Source: an uncultured Bacteriovorax sp.
GTDB taxonomy: Bacteria > Bdellovibrionota > Bacteriovoracia > Bacteriovoracales > Bacteriovoracaceae
Assembly (NCBI GenBank): GCA_946482295.1
Contig: CAMLRB010000031.1
Location: forward strand, 1-23,187
Reading direction: 5' to 3'
DNA length: 23,187 nt
Made by a program: the position numbers and the translations under genes. The notes under the pieces were generated by a model, which was not told the DNA's origin, made no database searches, and was given only the letters and a program-made list of their open reading frames with translations. Below, piece after piece: positions 1 through 8,328 of the stretch (positions are counted from its first letter, which is position 1; each line of letters opens with the position of its first letter).

Positions 1-2889
1 TTTAGCACCCGCTTTATCCATGATCATTGTCGCGGAATCATTATTGTATTCTGGAATGAAGTCAAATTCATTTTTAACCAAGAACCAACCATTATCCGGA
101 GAAAGAATATTTTCTTTCTCGATTTTCTGGATAACAGTTTCACGGAAATCCCTTGCCTGTTTATCAATTGGAGCAACTAGTTTTTCCATACTCCCTTTGA
201 ATGATTTAACGTATTCAGGCGATTTTCCATCTGGTGTAAATTTCAGAACTTCGTCTCTTAAGTTTTCATGACCCTCAACGAGATAGCGATAAGCTCTTAC
301 AATACCAATTCCCGAACCAAGTTCAGCAATAGAAACTGCTTCCGTTGTAATCTTATCCAACATCGTAAATTTTTGCTTAAGAGTTTTGTTATATTCTGCC
401 TCTGGAAATTTGAGAGTCAGTTCATTAAACTTCCCTAGCTCTTGCTCGAGTGCAGTTAATCGAACTAAAGAAATCGCATCAAGTGCTTCCAAAGGAAGGT
501 CGAGTTTTTGTTTTTTAGATGTCTCAAAATATGTAAGCATTTTCGTGCGAACTTTTTTAGCATCTTCAACTCTGCCAATACTTTCCAATTCATTTGCTAA
601 TAAACTCGAAGGATAAATTAGCTGTGGCCACATATCTTTTGAAGTTTCTAAATTACGAATAACTTCATTAAAAGATCCCCACTTATTCGAAGCTGCTAGC
701 TCGTTGAGATGGTCTAAATAACCTGGAAGAATGAGCTCATTTCCAATAGCACATTTAGGAGCTTTGTTGAGAAGTGCCAAGCTGCGGTCAAATTGTTTAT
801 CAGCTAGATAAATGACATTGGCATTTTTGAAGAAAATCTTTTTATTTTTAGAAGAAGTCTGGCAAATTTTATCAAAAATCTTTTCACTTAAAGCAGCAGA
901 CTCTTGAAATTGACGACGTTGAAACAAGTCCGTTGAAAACAGAATGAAATCTTTTTCAAATTTAACGAGATCTTCAGGCTTCATCATAACAACAGCACGA
1001 TCTGCCCATCCGTACATCTGCTTCCATTCACCAGTTTCGTGGAACAGAACTGCAATATTATAAGCTGCCGTTTTTTTCGCTTCTTGATCAGTTTCTGGAG
1101 ATTTGTAAATTTGGAGATATCCCTTCAAGGCTCCCTTCTTATCACCCTTTAAACTTGCTTGCTCCACACTTTCAAACTGCATACCAAGAACAAGTGTTTT
1201 AACTTTGTTACCGTATTCTGGACTTACTTTGAATTCTTGAGCTTCAATTCGACTTACCCATTTAGCAAGTGAGGCTTTGTCGCCTTTGTCTTTATGAAAG
1301 TCCATGACCTGTGCAAGCATTTTTTCTTGAGTATCATTCTGAGCTGGGAATGCTTTCTTATAATCAAGTAGTACTTTTTCTGCAGCTGCAACATTCTTCT
1401 TTTCCATGTGGGCAGAAAAAAGACGTTGGTAAATAACATTAGATTTCTCACCTTGAGGATCGACAGAAAGATAACCTTCGTAGGCAGGAACAAGATAAGT
1501 ATCTACAGTACCTTTACTTACATTTTTACCAAGTGAAACCATTAATGCATTCGATGCAGCGTTCTCTGTTTTTTTATCATTATTTTTTTGAGCACGTTTA
1601 ATTGATTCCGCATAAAAAGGAACAGCCTTATCAAATTTTCCAATCGCAAAGTATGTCTCGCCGGCATGAAAATAAGGAACTTGAGCTTTTTCTGGAGTTA
1701 CCAAAGCATCAATCATAAAATATTCATTAGCGGCTTCAGCCTTACGATCTCTTACTTCTGGTTGCCCTTCATATGTTTTAGCAACCAATTGCTGCTGAAT
1801 TATGGCAGACATTTTTTGAGCATTAAAACGTAATTGCTCTATCTGATCAGCATTGAGCGACCCTTTAGAAAACTGTTGGGCCAATGTTTTACAGGCTTCA
1901 AGATGTTTTTGATCACGTCCGAATTTTTCGTAAAGACTTAAAAGCTCCACATTAAATTCAACTTCTTCTTTCTCACTGGCTTTATATTGAAGACCATCAC
2001 TCAAAGTCTTTTCAGCTGCTGAAAACTTCCCTTGTTTCTTTAAGTAACGACCTACTTTGAGCATTACTTCCGAAACACTTTTTCCATTTTTTTTATAGAA
2101 GTTGATTGCATCTTGAGATCTTCCAGCTTCTGTATAGAAGAAAGCCAAATCTCTTTCAATACTACTCGACATGTCGATGAACTTTGGATTTTTTGATAAT
2201 TCATAAGCTTCGTTCATGACAGCAATGGATTTATCATACTGGCCCATTTTAAAATAAGACCAGGCCAGATTGAAAGCATCCTTCGTCCACCACTTATCAC
2301 GTTTGCTCTTTAAGGCAGCTTCGTACAAAGTGAGTGACTTATCAAATGACCCCTTATTAAAATAAATTTCAGCTAGCGCGATTCTTGATTTATCAGCGAT
2401 AACTGAGTCTCTTCTCGAAGAATCTAAGGCCATCTGAAAATATTTACGTGATTGTTCGTCCTGCTTTAATTCTTTAGCGTTGTAAGCAAGAATGTAATAA
2501 GCGTCGCCTTTCTCATCAAAATTTTTGAATTTTTTCAATAAAACTAAAACAGTTTTTTGAGCTTGGTCAAAATAACGGCGAGAGTCTTTAAAAAATTCTT
2601 CTTTATCCATCTGAGAGCGTTTATCAGCAGGGACTTCCAGAAATTTTTGATTCTCCTGATCCTTTAGAAGTCGTGCTTTTTCAAGGAGAACTTGCGCCAT
2701 TCTGAGCATAAGGTCTGGCCTTTGAGCTCCAATTTGCTTGTTTAGCCTAGTAACTTCTCTCAGCTCTTCATCAAGAACTTTAATCAGTTCAGCTCGACGT
2801 TGCTCAACGTCTGCGCGAGCTTCAAAGTTTAGTGACGTACTTGTCATTAAAACTGCCATTATTGCAGTTAAAACACTTTTTCTTTTCAT
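1..2889 (-). CDS. Large exported TPR-repeat protein (C-terminus outside window)
   Basis: Reading the minus strand from ATG 2889 gives an open frame of 963 codons with no stop before the window edge, so the protein is longer than 963 aa and its C-terminus is missing here. Residues 1-26 form a Sec signal peptide (KRK, hydrophobic core, ARA cleavage motif), so it is exported, probably to the periplasm. A charged coiled-coil-like stretch (about residues 27-100) is followed by repeated helix pairs of TPR type, for example the LAWSYFKMGQYDKSIAVMNE and AGRSQDAINFYKK segments. The start lies 3 bases after the stop of the 472-aa TPR gene, so the two are surely co-transcribed. Size, export and neighbours recall the large TPR proteins (AgmU/GltD type) of myxobacterial gliding machinery and their bdellovibrio relatives; that match is inference. 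A general envelope scaffold is the safer call. Confidence 0.85.
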   Translation of the reverse strand, partial: MKRKSVLTAIMAVLMTSTSLNFEARADVEQRRAELIKVLDEELREVTRLNKQIGAQRPDLMLRMAQVLLEKARLLKDQENQKFLEVPADKRSQMDKEEFFKDSRRYFDQAQKTVLVLLKKFKNFDEKGDAYYILAYNAKELKQDEQSRKYFQMALDSSRRDSVIADKSRIALAEIYFNKGSFDKSLTLYEAALKSKRDKWWTKDAFNLAWSYFKMGQYDKSIAVMNEAYELSKNPKFIDMSSSIERDLAFFYTEAGRSQDAINFYKKNGKSVSEVMLKVGRYLKKQGKFSAAEKTLSDGLQYKASEKEEVEFNVELLSLYEKFGRDQKHLEACKTLAQQFSKGSLNADQIEQLRFNAQKMSAIIQQQLVAKTYEGQPEVRDRKAEAANEYFMIDALVTPEKAQVPYFHAGETYFAIGKFDKAVPFYAESIKRAQKNNDKKTENAASNALMVSLGKNVSKGTVDTYLVPAYEGYLSVDPQGEKSNVIYQRLFSAHMEKKNVAAAEKVLLDYKKAFPAQNDTQEKMLAQVMDFHKDKGDKASLAKWVSRIEAQEFKVSPEYGNKVKTLVLGMQFESVEQASLKGDKKGALKGYLQIYKSPETDQEAKKTAAYNIAVLFHETGEWKQMYGWADRAVVMMKPEDLVKFEKDFILFSTDLFQRRQFQESAALSEKIFDKICQTSSKNKKIFFKNANVIYLADKQFDRSLALLNKAPKCAIGNELILPGYLDHLNELAASNKWGSFNEVIRNLETSKDMWPQLIYPSSLLANELESIGRVEDAKKVRTKMLTYFETSKKQKLDLPLEALDAISLVRLTALEQELGKFNELTLKFPEAEYNKTLKQKFTMLDKITTEAVSIAELGSGIGIVRAYRYLVEGHENLRDEVLKFTPDGKSPEYVKSFKGSMEKLVAPIDKQARDFRETVIQKIEKENILSPDNGWFLVKNEFDFIPEYNNDSATMIMDKAGAK

Positions 2890-2892
2890 ATA

Positions 2893-4311
2893 TTACTTAC
2901 ATTCCGATTTGAGTGAGAAAACATAGTCACCGAGTTCGTCGGCCCAAAATTCGCCGTTAAAATTCCAAAAATATTGCTTATCTGTTCTTCTTAAATGAGC
3001 GATATCACCACGAGCACGGCCAGCATCTCTTAAAGATACATCGTCATATAGTTCTGTTTTTCTCTTCGAAAGAACTTCTAGTTTGATGTAACTCATATCT
3101 TCAAATGCTCTCACAATTTGAGCTGCATTTAATTGAAGTTGCCCGCGAATGTAACTTCCAATGAGATTGCGTTGAAGACTTAGAGCTTCTCTTAGATTTT
3201 CATTGAGAGCTGCTTTTAAACCATCATTTGGTAAATTTTTGAGACGCTCAATTTCATCACGACCAGCATTAAAAGAATTGTAAAGTTCCAGGTAAGCTGG
3301 GTCTCTACCTATTGATGAAAGTGCAGTACTTAAAATTGGGTTATCCTTGAACTTTCCATCTTGTCTTTCTTTCACAAGAAGATAGTACTGACGATAATCC
3401 TTCCCTAATGAATCGATAAAAGACTTAAAGCCCTGATTCTCTTTTTCATACTTTGTGTAGAAATTTTCTACTGTGTTTTTCGAATCTTCCCAAAGACATA
3501 GTTCCATATAAGATAATGCTTTCAGTACTTCGATTTCTGGATTGAAAATGTAATTAAAGACAGGTGCCTTGTAGGTAACAAGCTTTCCGAGAGTTCTGTT
3601 GTAATCTTTTAAATAAAAACTATTCCAAGCTTCTTCGAATAGAATTTCCGGCCAGATGTATGATGATTTTGGCAGATCTAAATAGCTAGAGTGAGCTAAC
3701 TCAAATTTCTGCGAAGAGAATTGAGCTCTTGAAATTCCAACGACACAATAATCTCTAGTGATACTAAGTTGGCGAATCCTGTCTTTATTTTCTGCTTTTC
3801 CAATTTGAGAATTGGAAACATCAACGCATTCTTTGAACGCTCTTATCGCTTGATCTTCCCTTTTTGAGACGGCATAAGTACTCCCTTCCAACAATAAAGT
3901 AAAAGGTTTAACTGGATGCCAATCTTCAATCTTATTTCCAAGATATTTTAGAGTTAAATCGTATTTACCCTGGCGAAATGCTTTGCGGGCCAAAATATAT
4001 CTAACCGTTGGTGCATTTGATTTTTCCAGAATATTAGTTGGTAAAACTTCAAACTGTTTAACACCAACTTCTGTAATCACTTCATCAAGAACTCTATCAA
4101 CTGCAGCATCATTTACACGACCTGTTGTGGATAAGTATTCTTTGATAAACGGAATTGAACTAAAGTACATGCGGTCTTTAACAAGTTCAGAAACCATTTG
4201 AGGATATTTGTTTTTATCACCGCTCTGATAAATTTTTCTAGCGTTGTTGATAGAAGCTTCTGCTGAAAATATTGAGCTGAGAGCTACTAAACCTAATATT
4301 GTCTTTTTCAT
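2893..4311 (-). CDS. Exported TPR-repeat protein, AglT/GltE-like size
   Basis: A 472-aa protein with a Sec signal peptide (MKKTILGLVALSSIFSAEA, cleavage near residue 20). The body is helical with TPR-like pairs, for example around residues 108-130 (ARKAFRQGKYDLTLKYLG), at a segment with EEAWNSFYLKDYNRTLGKL, and at one with EVLKALSYMELCLWEDSKN. The C-terminus carries an aromatic signature (NFNGEFWADELGDYVFSLKS, then a cysteine). No enzymatic motif is visible; TPR proteins usually scaffold protein complexes. The start has a good ribosome site (AAGGG about 6 bases upstream) and lies 24 bases after the barrel gene; the stop is 3 bases before the large TPR gene. A barrel followed by a TPR protein of about 480 aa and a very large TPR protein parallels the glt gliding genes of Myxococcus. 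I infer a shared envelope complex without claiming orthology. Confidence 0.85.
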   Translation of the reverse strand: MKKTILGLVALSSIFSAEASINNARKIYQSGDKNKYPQMVSELVKDRMYFSSIPFIKEYLSTTGRVNDAAVDRVLDEVITEVGVKQFEVLPTNILEKSNAPTVRYILARKAFRQGKYDLTLKYLGNKIEDWHPVKPFTLLLEGSTYAVSKREDQAIRAFKECVDVSNSQIGKAENKDRIRQLSITRDYCVVGISRAQFSSQKFELAHSSYLDLPKSSYIWPEILFEEAWNSFYLKDYNRTLGKLVTYKAPVFNYIFNPEIEVLKALSYMELCLWEDSKNTVENFYTKYEKENQGFKSFIDSLGKDYRQYYLLVKERQDGKFKDNPILSTALSSIGRDPAYLELYNSFNAGRDEIERLKNLPNDGLKAALNENLREALSLQRNLIGSYIRGQLQLNAAQIVRAFEDMSYIKLEVLSKRKTELYDDVSLRDAGRARGDIAHLRRTDKQYFWNFNGEFWADELGDYVFSLKSECK

Positions 4312-4335
4312 TACTACCCTTCTTTTGGTCTTCTT

Positions 4336-5049
4336 TTAGAAAGTGAAACCTAATGAAACTGTTGCATCGTAGTTAGATTTATATGTCGAACCTGCTGTCG
4401 AAATATTGTCTGCGCTAAAATGAACTGCTGTTAAATCTGTACGGACACTGAATGATTCATTGATGTAAAACTTAAGTCCTGCAGACCATAAGATACCACT
4501 GTGAGATTCAACAGTTTCTACTCCTTCGTAAGCTGGCCCTGACTGGATTCTAAGTTTGTTATTGCTCTCTTTGAGAGATGCGTAACCTAGACCGAAAATC
4601 CAATCCATATAAACGATGCTATTGAATGTGTTGATCTTGCTATAAAACGGAGACCAAAGAATCATAGCACCATAGTAGCTATCAACAATTCTTCTGAATG
4701 GAGTTGTTCCTGTTCCCCCACCGTTAGCTGCTCTAACACCTTTAGCAGTTTCGTTTTCTTCCCCAGAATTCTTTGAATAGAGCCCTTCAAAACCAAAGTC
4801 TTCGGTAAAGAAGTATCCAACTCGACCTTGGATCGCAGTTGAATCAACAAATGCGCCCGAAGTTGTAATACCACCACCAACATTTATGTGTAGATTTCCA
4901 GCCTTTCGATATTTTCTATTCTGAAGAACATAAACTTCTTTGTCCGGATCAAGCCAAGAAAATTCATAGATGTCTTTTTCACTGGCAATACTTGGAATTG
5001 AAATGAGAAGTGAAAGGAAAAGGACCAAAAGTTTTGATTTCATACGCAT
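4336..5049 (-). CDS. Outer-membrane beta-barrel protein of the myxobacteria/bdellovibrio type
   Basis: A 237-aa protein. Residues 1-23 are a Sec signal peptide ending in SIAS. After it comes a segment (about residues 38-60: EVYVLQNRKYRKAGNLHINV, then GGG) that I recognise as the N-terminal signature of the outer-membrane barrel family modelled for myxobacteria and relatives (OMP_myx_plus-type). The rest alternates polar and hydrophobic residues as barrel strands do (GRVGYFFTEDFGFEGLYS and the SAGLKFYINESFSVRTDLTA segment) and ends in GFTF, with the terminal aromatic residue expected for BAM-dependent insertion. Start ATG 5049 has AGGA 5 bases upstream; ATG 5043 is an alternative. It is the first gene of the barrel-TPR-TPR operon and probably its outer-membrane anchor. 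Family call fairly secure; role in motility is inference. Confidence 0.88.
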   Translation of the reverse strand: MRMKSKLLVLFLSLLISIPSIASEKDIYEFSWLDPDKEVYVLQNRKYRKAGNLHINVGGGITTSGAFVDSTAIQGRVGYFFTEDFGFEGLYSKNSGEENETAKGVRAANGGGTGTTPFRRIVDSYYGAMILWSPFYSKINTFNSIVYMDWIFGLGYASLKESNNKLRIQSGPAYEGVETVESHSGILWSAGLKFYINESFSVRTDLTAVHFSADNISTAGSTYKSNYDATVSLGFTF

Positions 5050-5073
5050 CCTGCTTTAAAAATGTCGCTAACC

Positions 5074-5097
5074 CTAAGGCTTAGATTTTGTATACAA
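5074..5097. promoter_or_regulatory. Tandem palindromes, operator-like
   Basis: A perfect 10-bp palindrome TTGTATACAA (5088-5097) lies where transcription from the candidate promoter would begin. It is followed at 5074-5084 by CTAAG-G-CTTAG, an inverted repeat with 5-bp arms. The first fits the FadR-type GntR consensus (T-N-GT...AC-N-A). A repressor site controlling the outer-membrane operon is inferred; no regulator gene is present nearby. Confidence 0.35.
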
Positions 5098-5124
5098 TTT
5101 TAACACAGGATGGATGGCCCGCAA
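5097..5124 (-). promoter_or_regulatory. Candidate promoter of the barrel-TPR-TPR operon
   Basis: On the minus strand TTGCGG (5124-5119) and TAAAAT (5102-5097) are separated by 16 bases, a fair -35/-10 pair (3/6 and 5/6 matches to the housekeeping consensus). The -35 element touches the addA stop codon. Predicted transcription would start near 5090, about 40 bases before the barrel gene. Read-through from addA is also possible because no terminator is visible in this 75-base gap. Confidence 0.35.
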
Positions 5125-8100
5125 CTAAGAGGATGAAGTTGCTTTAAGATGACAAAGTGATGAGTATTCACAGTGTGAACAATGATCATGATTAACTTGA
5201 TAGAGTCGCTCAGCTTTTGACCATTTCTCGAAGAGAGTTGAAGTCATTTCATCCAAGCTAATTCGTCGATTGATGATTTGTTTTTCATCCACATACACTA
5301 AAGAGAGTGTGATCATTTTTTCCGGAGCAAATTGCTTCAGATTAGCGTAGGCATATCCATAGCAGTAAACTTGAAACCAGTAATGATCTTCATTATAAAT
5401 CTCTCTTGATCCAGTTTTAAAGTCCCAGACAACAACTTCATTTTCATTCTCAAAAACGAGATCTGGTGTGCCCGAAATCATTTGGCCGAACAGGGAAAAT
5501 TTTATGAGTTTTTCACTAATTACTTCATAACCAGAAAAAATCTGAGCTTCTTGAAGGGCCCAGTGAATTTTGTCCCGATCTGTACCTTTATATTGCTCAA
5601 AACTTTTATTTTTAGTCATTAATTCAGAAAGCCAGCTATGAACCTCAATTCCTCTTTTTTTAGAGGAATAAAAAACTTCTTCTTCAATATCTGCTTCACT
5701 ATCAAAATCTAAACCTGCCACTTCCGGTTCTATTTTACAAATATTGCTGAGATAAAACTTAAAAGGACACTGAACGATTGTGGCAAGTCGAGTAACTGAA
5801 GTTTCTGCGATAACTCCTAAGGACGGAAGGTTTGACAGCTGATTTAATCCCATATCATCTTTCAGCATCATCGCAATTTCTTTTCTTTCCAAATCCGAGG
5901 TATATGTGAATGTCATCGGAGTGAATGTAACGTCTCCCATTCTTAAAGCTTTTATCCAATGATTAGAATTTTCTCCTTGAATAGTTCTCTCACCTTCTTT
6001 TAAGACGACTATATCGGTCCAACCGAGATATTTAATGGCCCGAGTGCAAGCAACATAGAGTAGTCGTTTACTCTCAGAGAAATCTTTGGCCTTATCCAAT
6101 TCTGCTTCTAAATAATATGCAGGCGATTTAAAAAAGGACTTTTGGTTATAAGCTTTTTTCCATCTAAAACTCTTAGGCAGCTTACCTACAGTTTCAGTTT
6201 TACCCATTTGAGATCCATTCGAATGGACTCCTGCCAATAGAACAGCATCAAATTCTAAACCTTTAGAGGCATGGGCAGACATAATTGTGATTTGTTTTGT
6301 TTGGCCGAGATTGATGGCTTCCATGGAGTATTGCTCATCACCTTCTAAGCTGATCATAAGAAACACTGAGCGTGGATCGTCCTGACAAACTTTGCAGATG
6401 GAATCTATTAATTTGCTATTTTGGGCATAAAGAGAATTATTTAAACCACAACTAAAAACAAGTTTGTGAAAAGCTAAGCGCAAACCAATTACACCACAAT
6501 CACCTAAGAACTGTTCACACAGTGATTCGGTATTTGCACTTATTCTTAAAACTTCCAAATGAGTCTGGATAAGAAATTTTACAGCCGCTAATTTTTTTTC
6601 ATTTTCTTGATTGAGTTGAATTTCAATTAGAAGCAAAAATAGGTTTATAAGCGGATCTTCATCGTAAGAAATTTTGATTTGAGCATTATATGTGTATTTT
6701 TTTTCAGCTAAGAGTTCCAAAAGATATGAACTGGGACGAAGTTTGCGATAAAGCACACAGATACTTTTAATTTCATCATTATCTTTAAGTTCTGTATCCA
6801 ATATTTTTAAAAGCGCATGAGCTTCGACAATATCGAGATTAATATCTGGGTGGTCATTTACCTCCACAAGTCTCGACTTAATTTCGCCTCTATCTTCTGA
6901 GTGCAAAGGGATCGTTTGTTTTTCCATGGCCACGCTGTAGCGATCATGTCCTTCAAATTTTAATCCGAGCGGAAAAACTCTTTCGAAAAATGCATTGTTA
7001 AAACTAATGACATTTCCATATGAACGAAAATTGTTGCGCAAAAAAAGATTGTTTTCGGAGCCGAGATAATTAGAACATTGAGTGAATACTTGGAGCTCTC
7101 CCCCCCGGAAACCATAAATAGCTTGTTTACGATCTCCTACACAGAAGAGTTTATTCTTTGAATCACCTATGAGATTTTTTAAAATTTCATACTGCACAGT
7201 TGAGGTATCTTGAAATTCATCAACAATAAAGTAATGGTACTGATCTCTGATTTTTTTTGCTACGTCTTCTTGTCTAAGGGCCAAACAAACAAAATATTCT
7301 AAATCTGAAAATGAGAAACCGGGAACATGCAGATAGTTACGATCGATATAATTGAAAACATCAGCAAAAGTCTGAGACCATTGCTTGAAAATAGCAAAAT
7401 TCTCAATTAGGTTTGTGATATCTTCATCAATATCTCTCAGAAATTTTACAAACTCTTTTGAAATTTCGAGATGATTTTTAACTTCATCGCTCATAGTTTT
7501 AACAGCGGAAGGCAATCTTCCGCAGTCACGTGAAAACTGCAAATACGCATCAATATTTAAAGCTGATAATGGTCCATGCTGATTCCAAAAGTGATCTAAG
7601 CGATTAAGGAAGCCAAACCAAGCTTTGTCTTCATCCTTCTTTTCGTATGAAAATCTGAGACTCAGATCAACTTTATCAAACTGCTTCACAGTCATCATTT
7701 CTGCAATAAATGGTGTTAGTTCGCCTTCCAGTGAAACAATATCTTTTCCATCTTTCCACAATAAACGTAGTTCAGGAGATGTAAAAACATTTAACATGGC
7801 CTTAATTAATGCATTTGAATTCGCCTTGAATACTTGCTGAAGATTTTGTTCATGTTGTTCATACCAACCATTGAATAGCTGGGTTATTTTATTTTTGTAT
7901 TCAACGTTCGAGACGACCTCAACAGACGATCCAATCTCTTTAACAAAACCTTGAGATATTAAGCTGTGACAAAAAGATGAGATTGTCGTGACACTGATAA
8001 AAGATAAGTATTTTTGGACTAAGATCCAAAACGACTGATCCCCTTCTACTTGTGTGAGACCTTCTACTCTAGTGAGAAGACGAATAGACATTTCGCCTGC

Positions 8101-8328
8101 TGCTTTTTTGGTAAAAGTCATCAAAACAATCCGAGACATCTTTGACGGAAGCGTGAGATCCCAATCACTTTTAGGTATTTCGATTTTAAATTTTTCTAAT
8201 TTTGAAATGATATGTTCAATAATAACGAAAGTTTTTCCCGAACCTGCACCAGCGGAAAGAATTTTCCCTCCATCATGATTTATCCCTATTAATTGCTCAT
8301 TGTTGGGAGTGCGCACTAGAGAACTCAT
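5125..8328 (-). CDS. addA: AddA-like UvrD-family helicase with C-terminal Fe-S PD-(D/E)XK nuclease
   Basis: A 1067-aa helicase-nuclease for resecting DNA double-strand breaks. It has all SF1A helicase motifs in order: Q motif (NNEQ), Walker A GAGSGKT (27-33), motif II DEFQDTS (about 370), motif III GDRKQAIYGFRGG (about 398-410), motif IV LRNNFRS (about 430), motif V SAHASKGLEFD (about 684) and motif VI YVACTRA (about 758). The C-terminal nuclease shows H897, GTPD (D956), WDFKTG (D969, K971) and a following Gln/Tyr motif. Four cysteines (C854 and C1050/C1053/C1059, spacing Cx2Cx5C) match the Fe-S staple of AddB and Cas4-type nucleases. Classical AddA lacks it, so this is an unusual AddA. ATG 8328 is preferred over an in-frame start at 8376: it has GGGAG upstream, and its ATGA overlaps the TGA stop of addB (translational coupling). 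A plain UvrD-nuclease fusion name would also be acceptable. Confidence 0.9.
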   Translation of the reverse strand: MSSLVRTPNNEQLIGINHDGGKILSAGAGSGKTFVIIEHIISKLEKFKIEIPKSDWDLTLPSKMSRIVLMTFTKKAAGEMSIRLLTRVEGLTQVEGDQSFWILVQKYLSFISVTTISSFCHSLISQGFVKEIGSSVEVVSNVEYKNKITQLFNGWYEQHEQNLQQVFKANSNALIKAMLNVFTSPELRLLWKDGKDIVSLEGELTPFIAEMMTVKQFDKVDLSLRFSYEKKDEDKAWFGFLNRLDHFWNQHGPLSALNIDAYLQFSRDCGRLPSAVKTMSDEVKNHLEISKEFVKFLRDIDEDITNLIENFAIFKQWSQTFADVFNYIDRNYLHVPGFSFSDLEYFVCLALRQEDVAKKIRDQYHYFIVDEFQDTSTVQYEILKNLIGDSKNKLFCVGDRKQAIYGFRGGELQVFTQCSNYLGSENNLFLRNNFRSYGNVISFNNAFFERVFPLGLKFEGHDRYSVAMEKQTIPLHSEDRGEIKSRLVEVNDHPDINLDIVEAHALLKILDTELKDNDEIKSICVLYRKLRPSSYLLELLAEKKYTYNAQIKISYDEDPLINLFLLLIEIQLNQENEKKLAAVKFLIQTHLEVLRISANTESLCEQFLGDCGVIGLRLAFHKLVFSCGLNNSLYAQNSKLIDSICKVCQDDPRSVFLMISLEGDEQYSMEAINLGQTKQITIMSAHASKGLEFDAVLLAGVHSNGSQMGKTETVGKLPKSFRWKKAYNQKSFFKSPAYYLEAELDKAKDFSESKRLLYVACTRAIKYLGWTDIVVLKEGERTIQGENSNHWIKALRMGDVTFTPMTFTYTSDLERKEIAMMLKDDMGLNQLSNLPSLGVIAETSVTRLATIVQCPFKFYLSNICKIEPEVAGLDFDSEADIEEEVFYSSKKRGIEVHSWLSELMTKNKSFEQYKGTDRDKIHWALQEAQIFSGYEVISEKLIKFSLFGQMISGTPDLVFENENEVVVWDFKTGSREIYNEDHYWFQVYCYGYAYANLKQFAPEKMITLSLVYVDEKQIINRRISLDEMTSTLFEKWSKAERLYQVNHDHCSHCEYSSLCHLKATSSS
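7100..7106. repeat. Seven-base G/C homopolymer in helicase motif III
   Basis: Seven consecutive C on the plus strand (G on the coding strand) in otherwise AT-rich sequence. They encode Arg-Gly-Gly of the YGFRGG motif of the AddA-like helicase. A one-base slip would truncate the protein before motifs IV-VI and the nuclease. Confidence 0.9.

Noticed and set aside
1254..1493. Minus-strand 79-codon frame
   Set aside because: It is in another frame inside the large TPR gene, which reads open throughout with convincing repeats.
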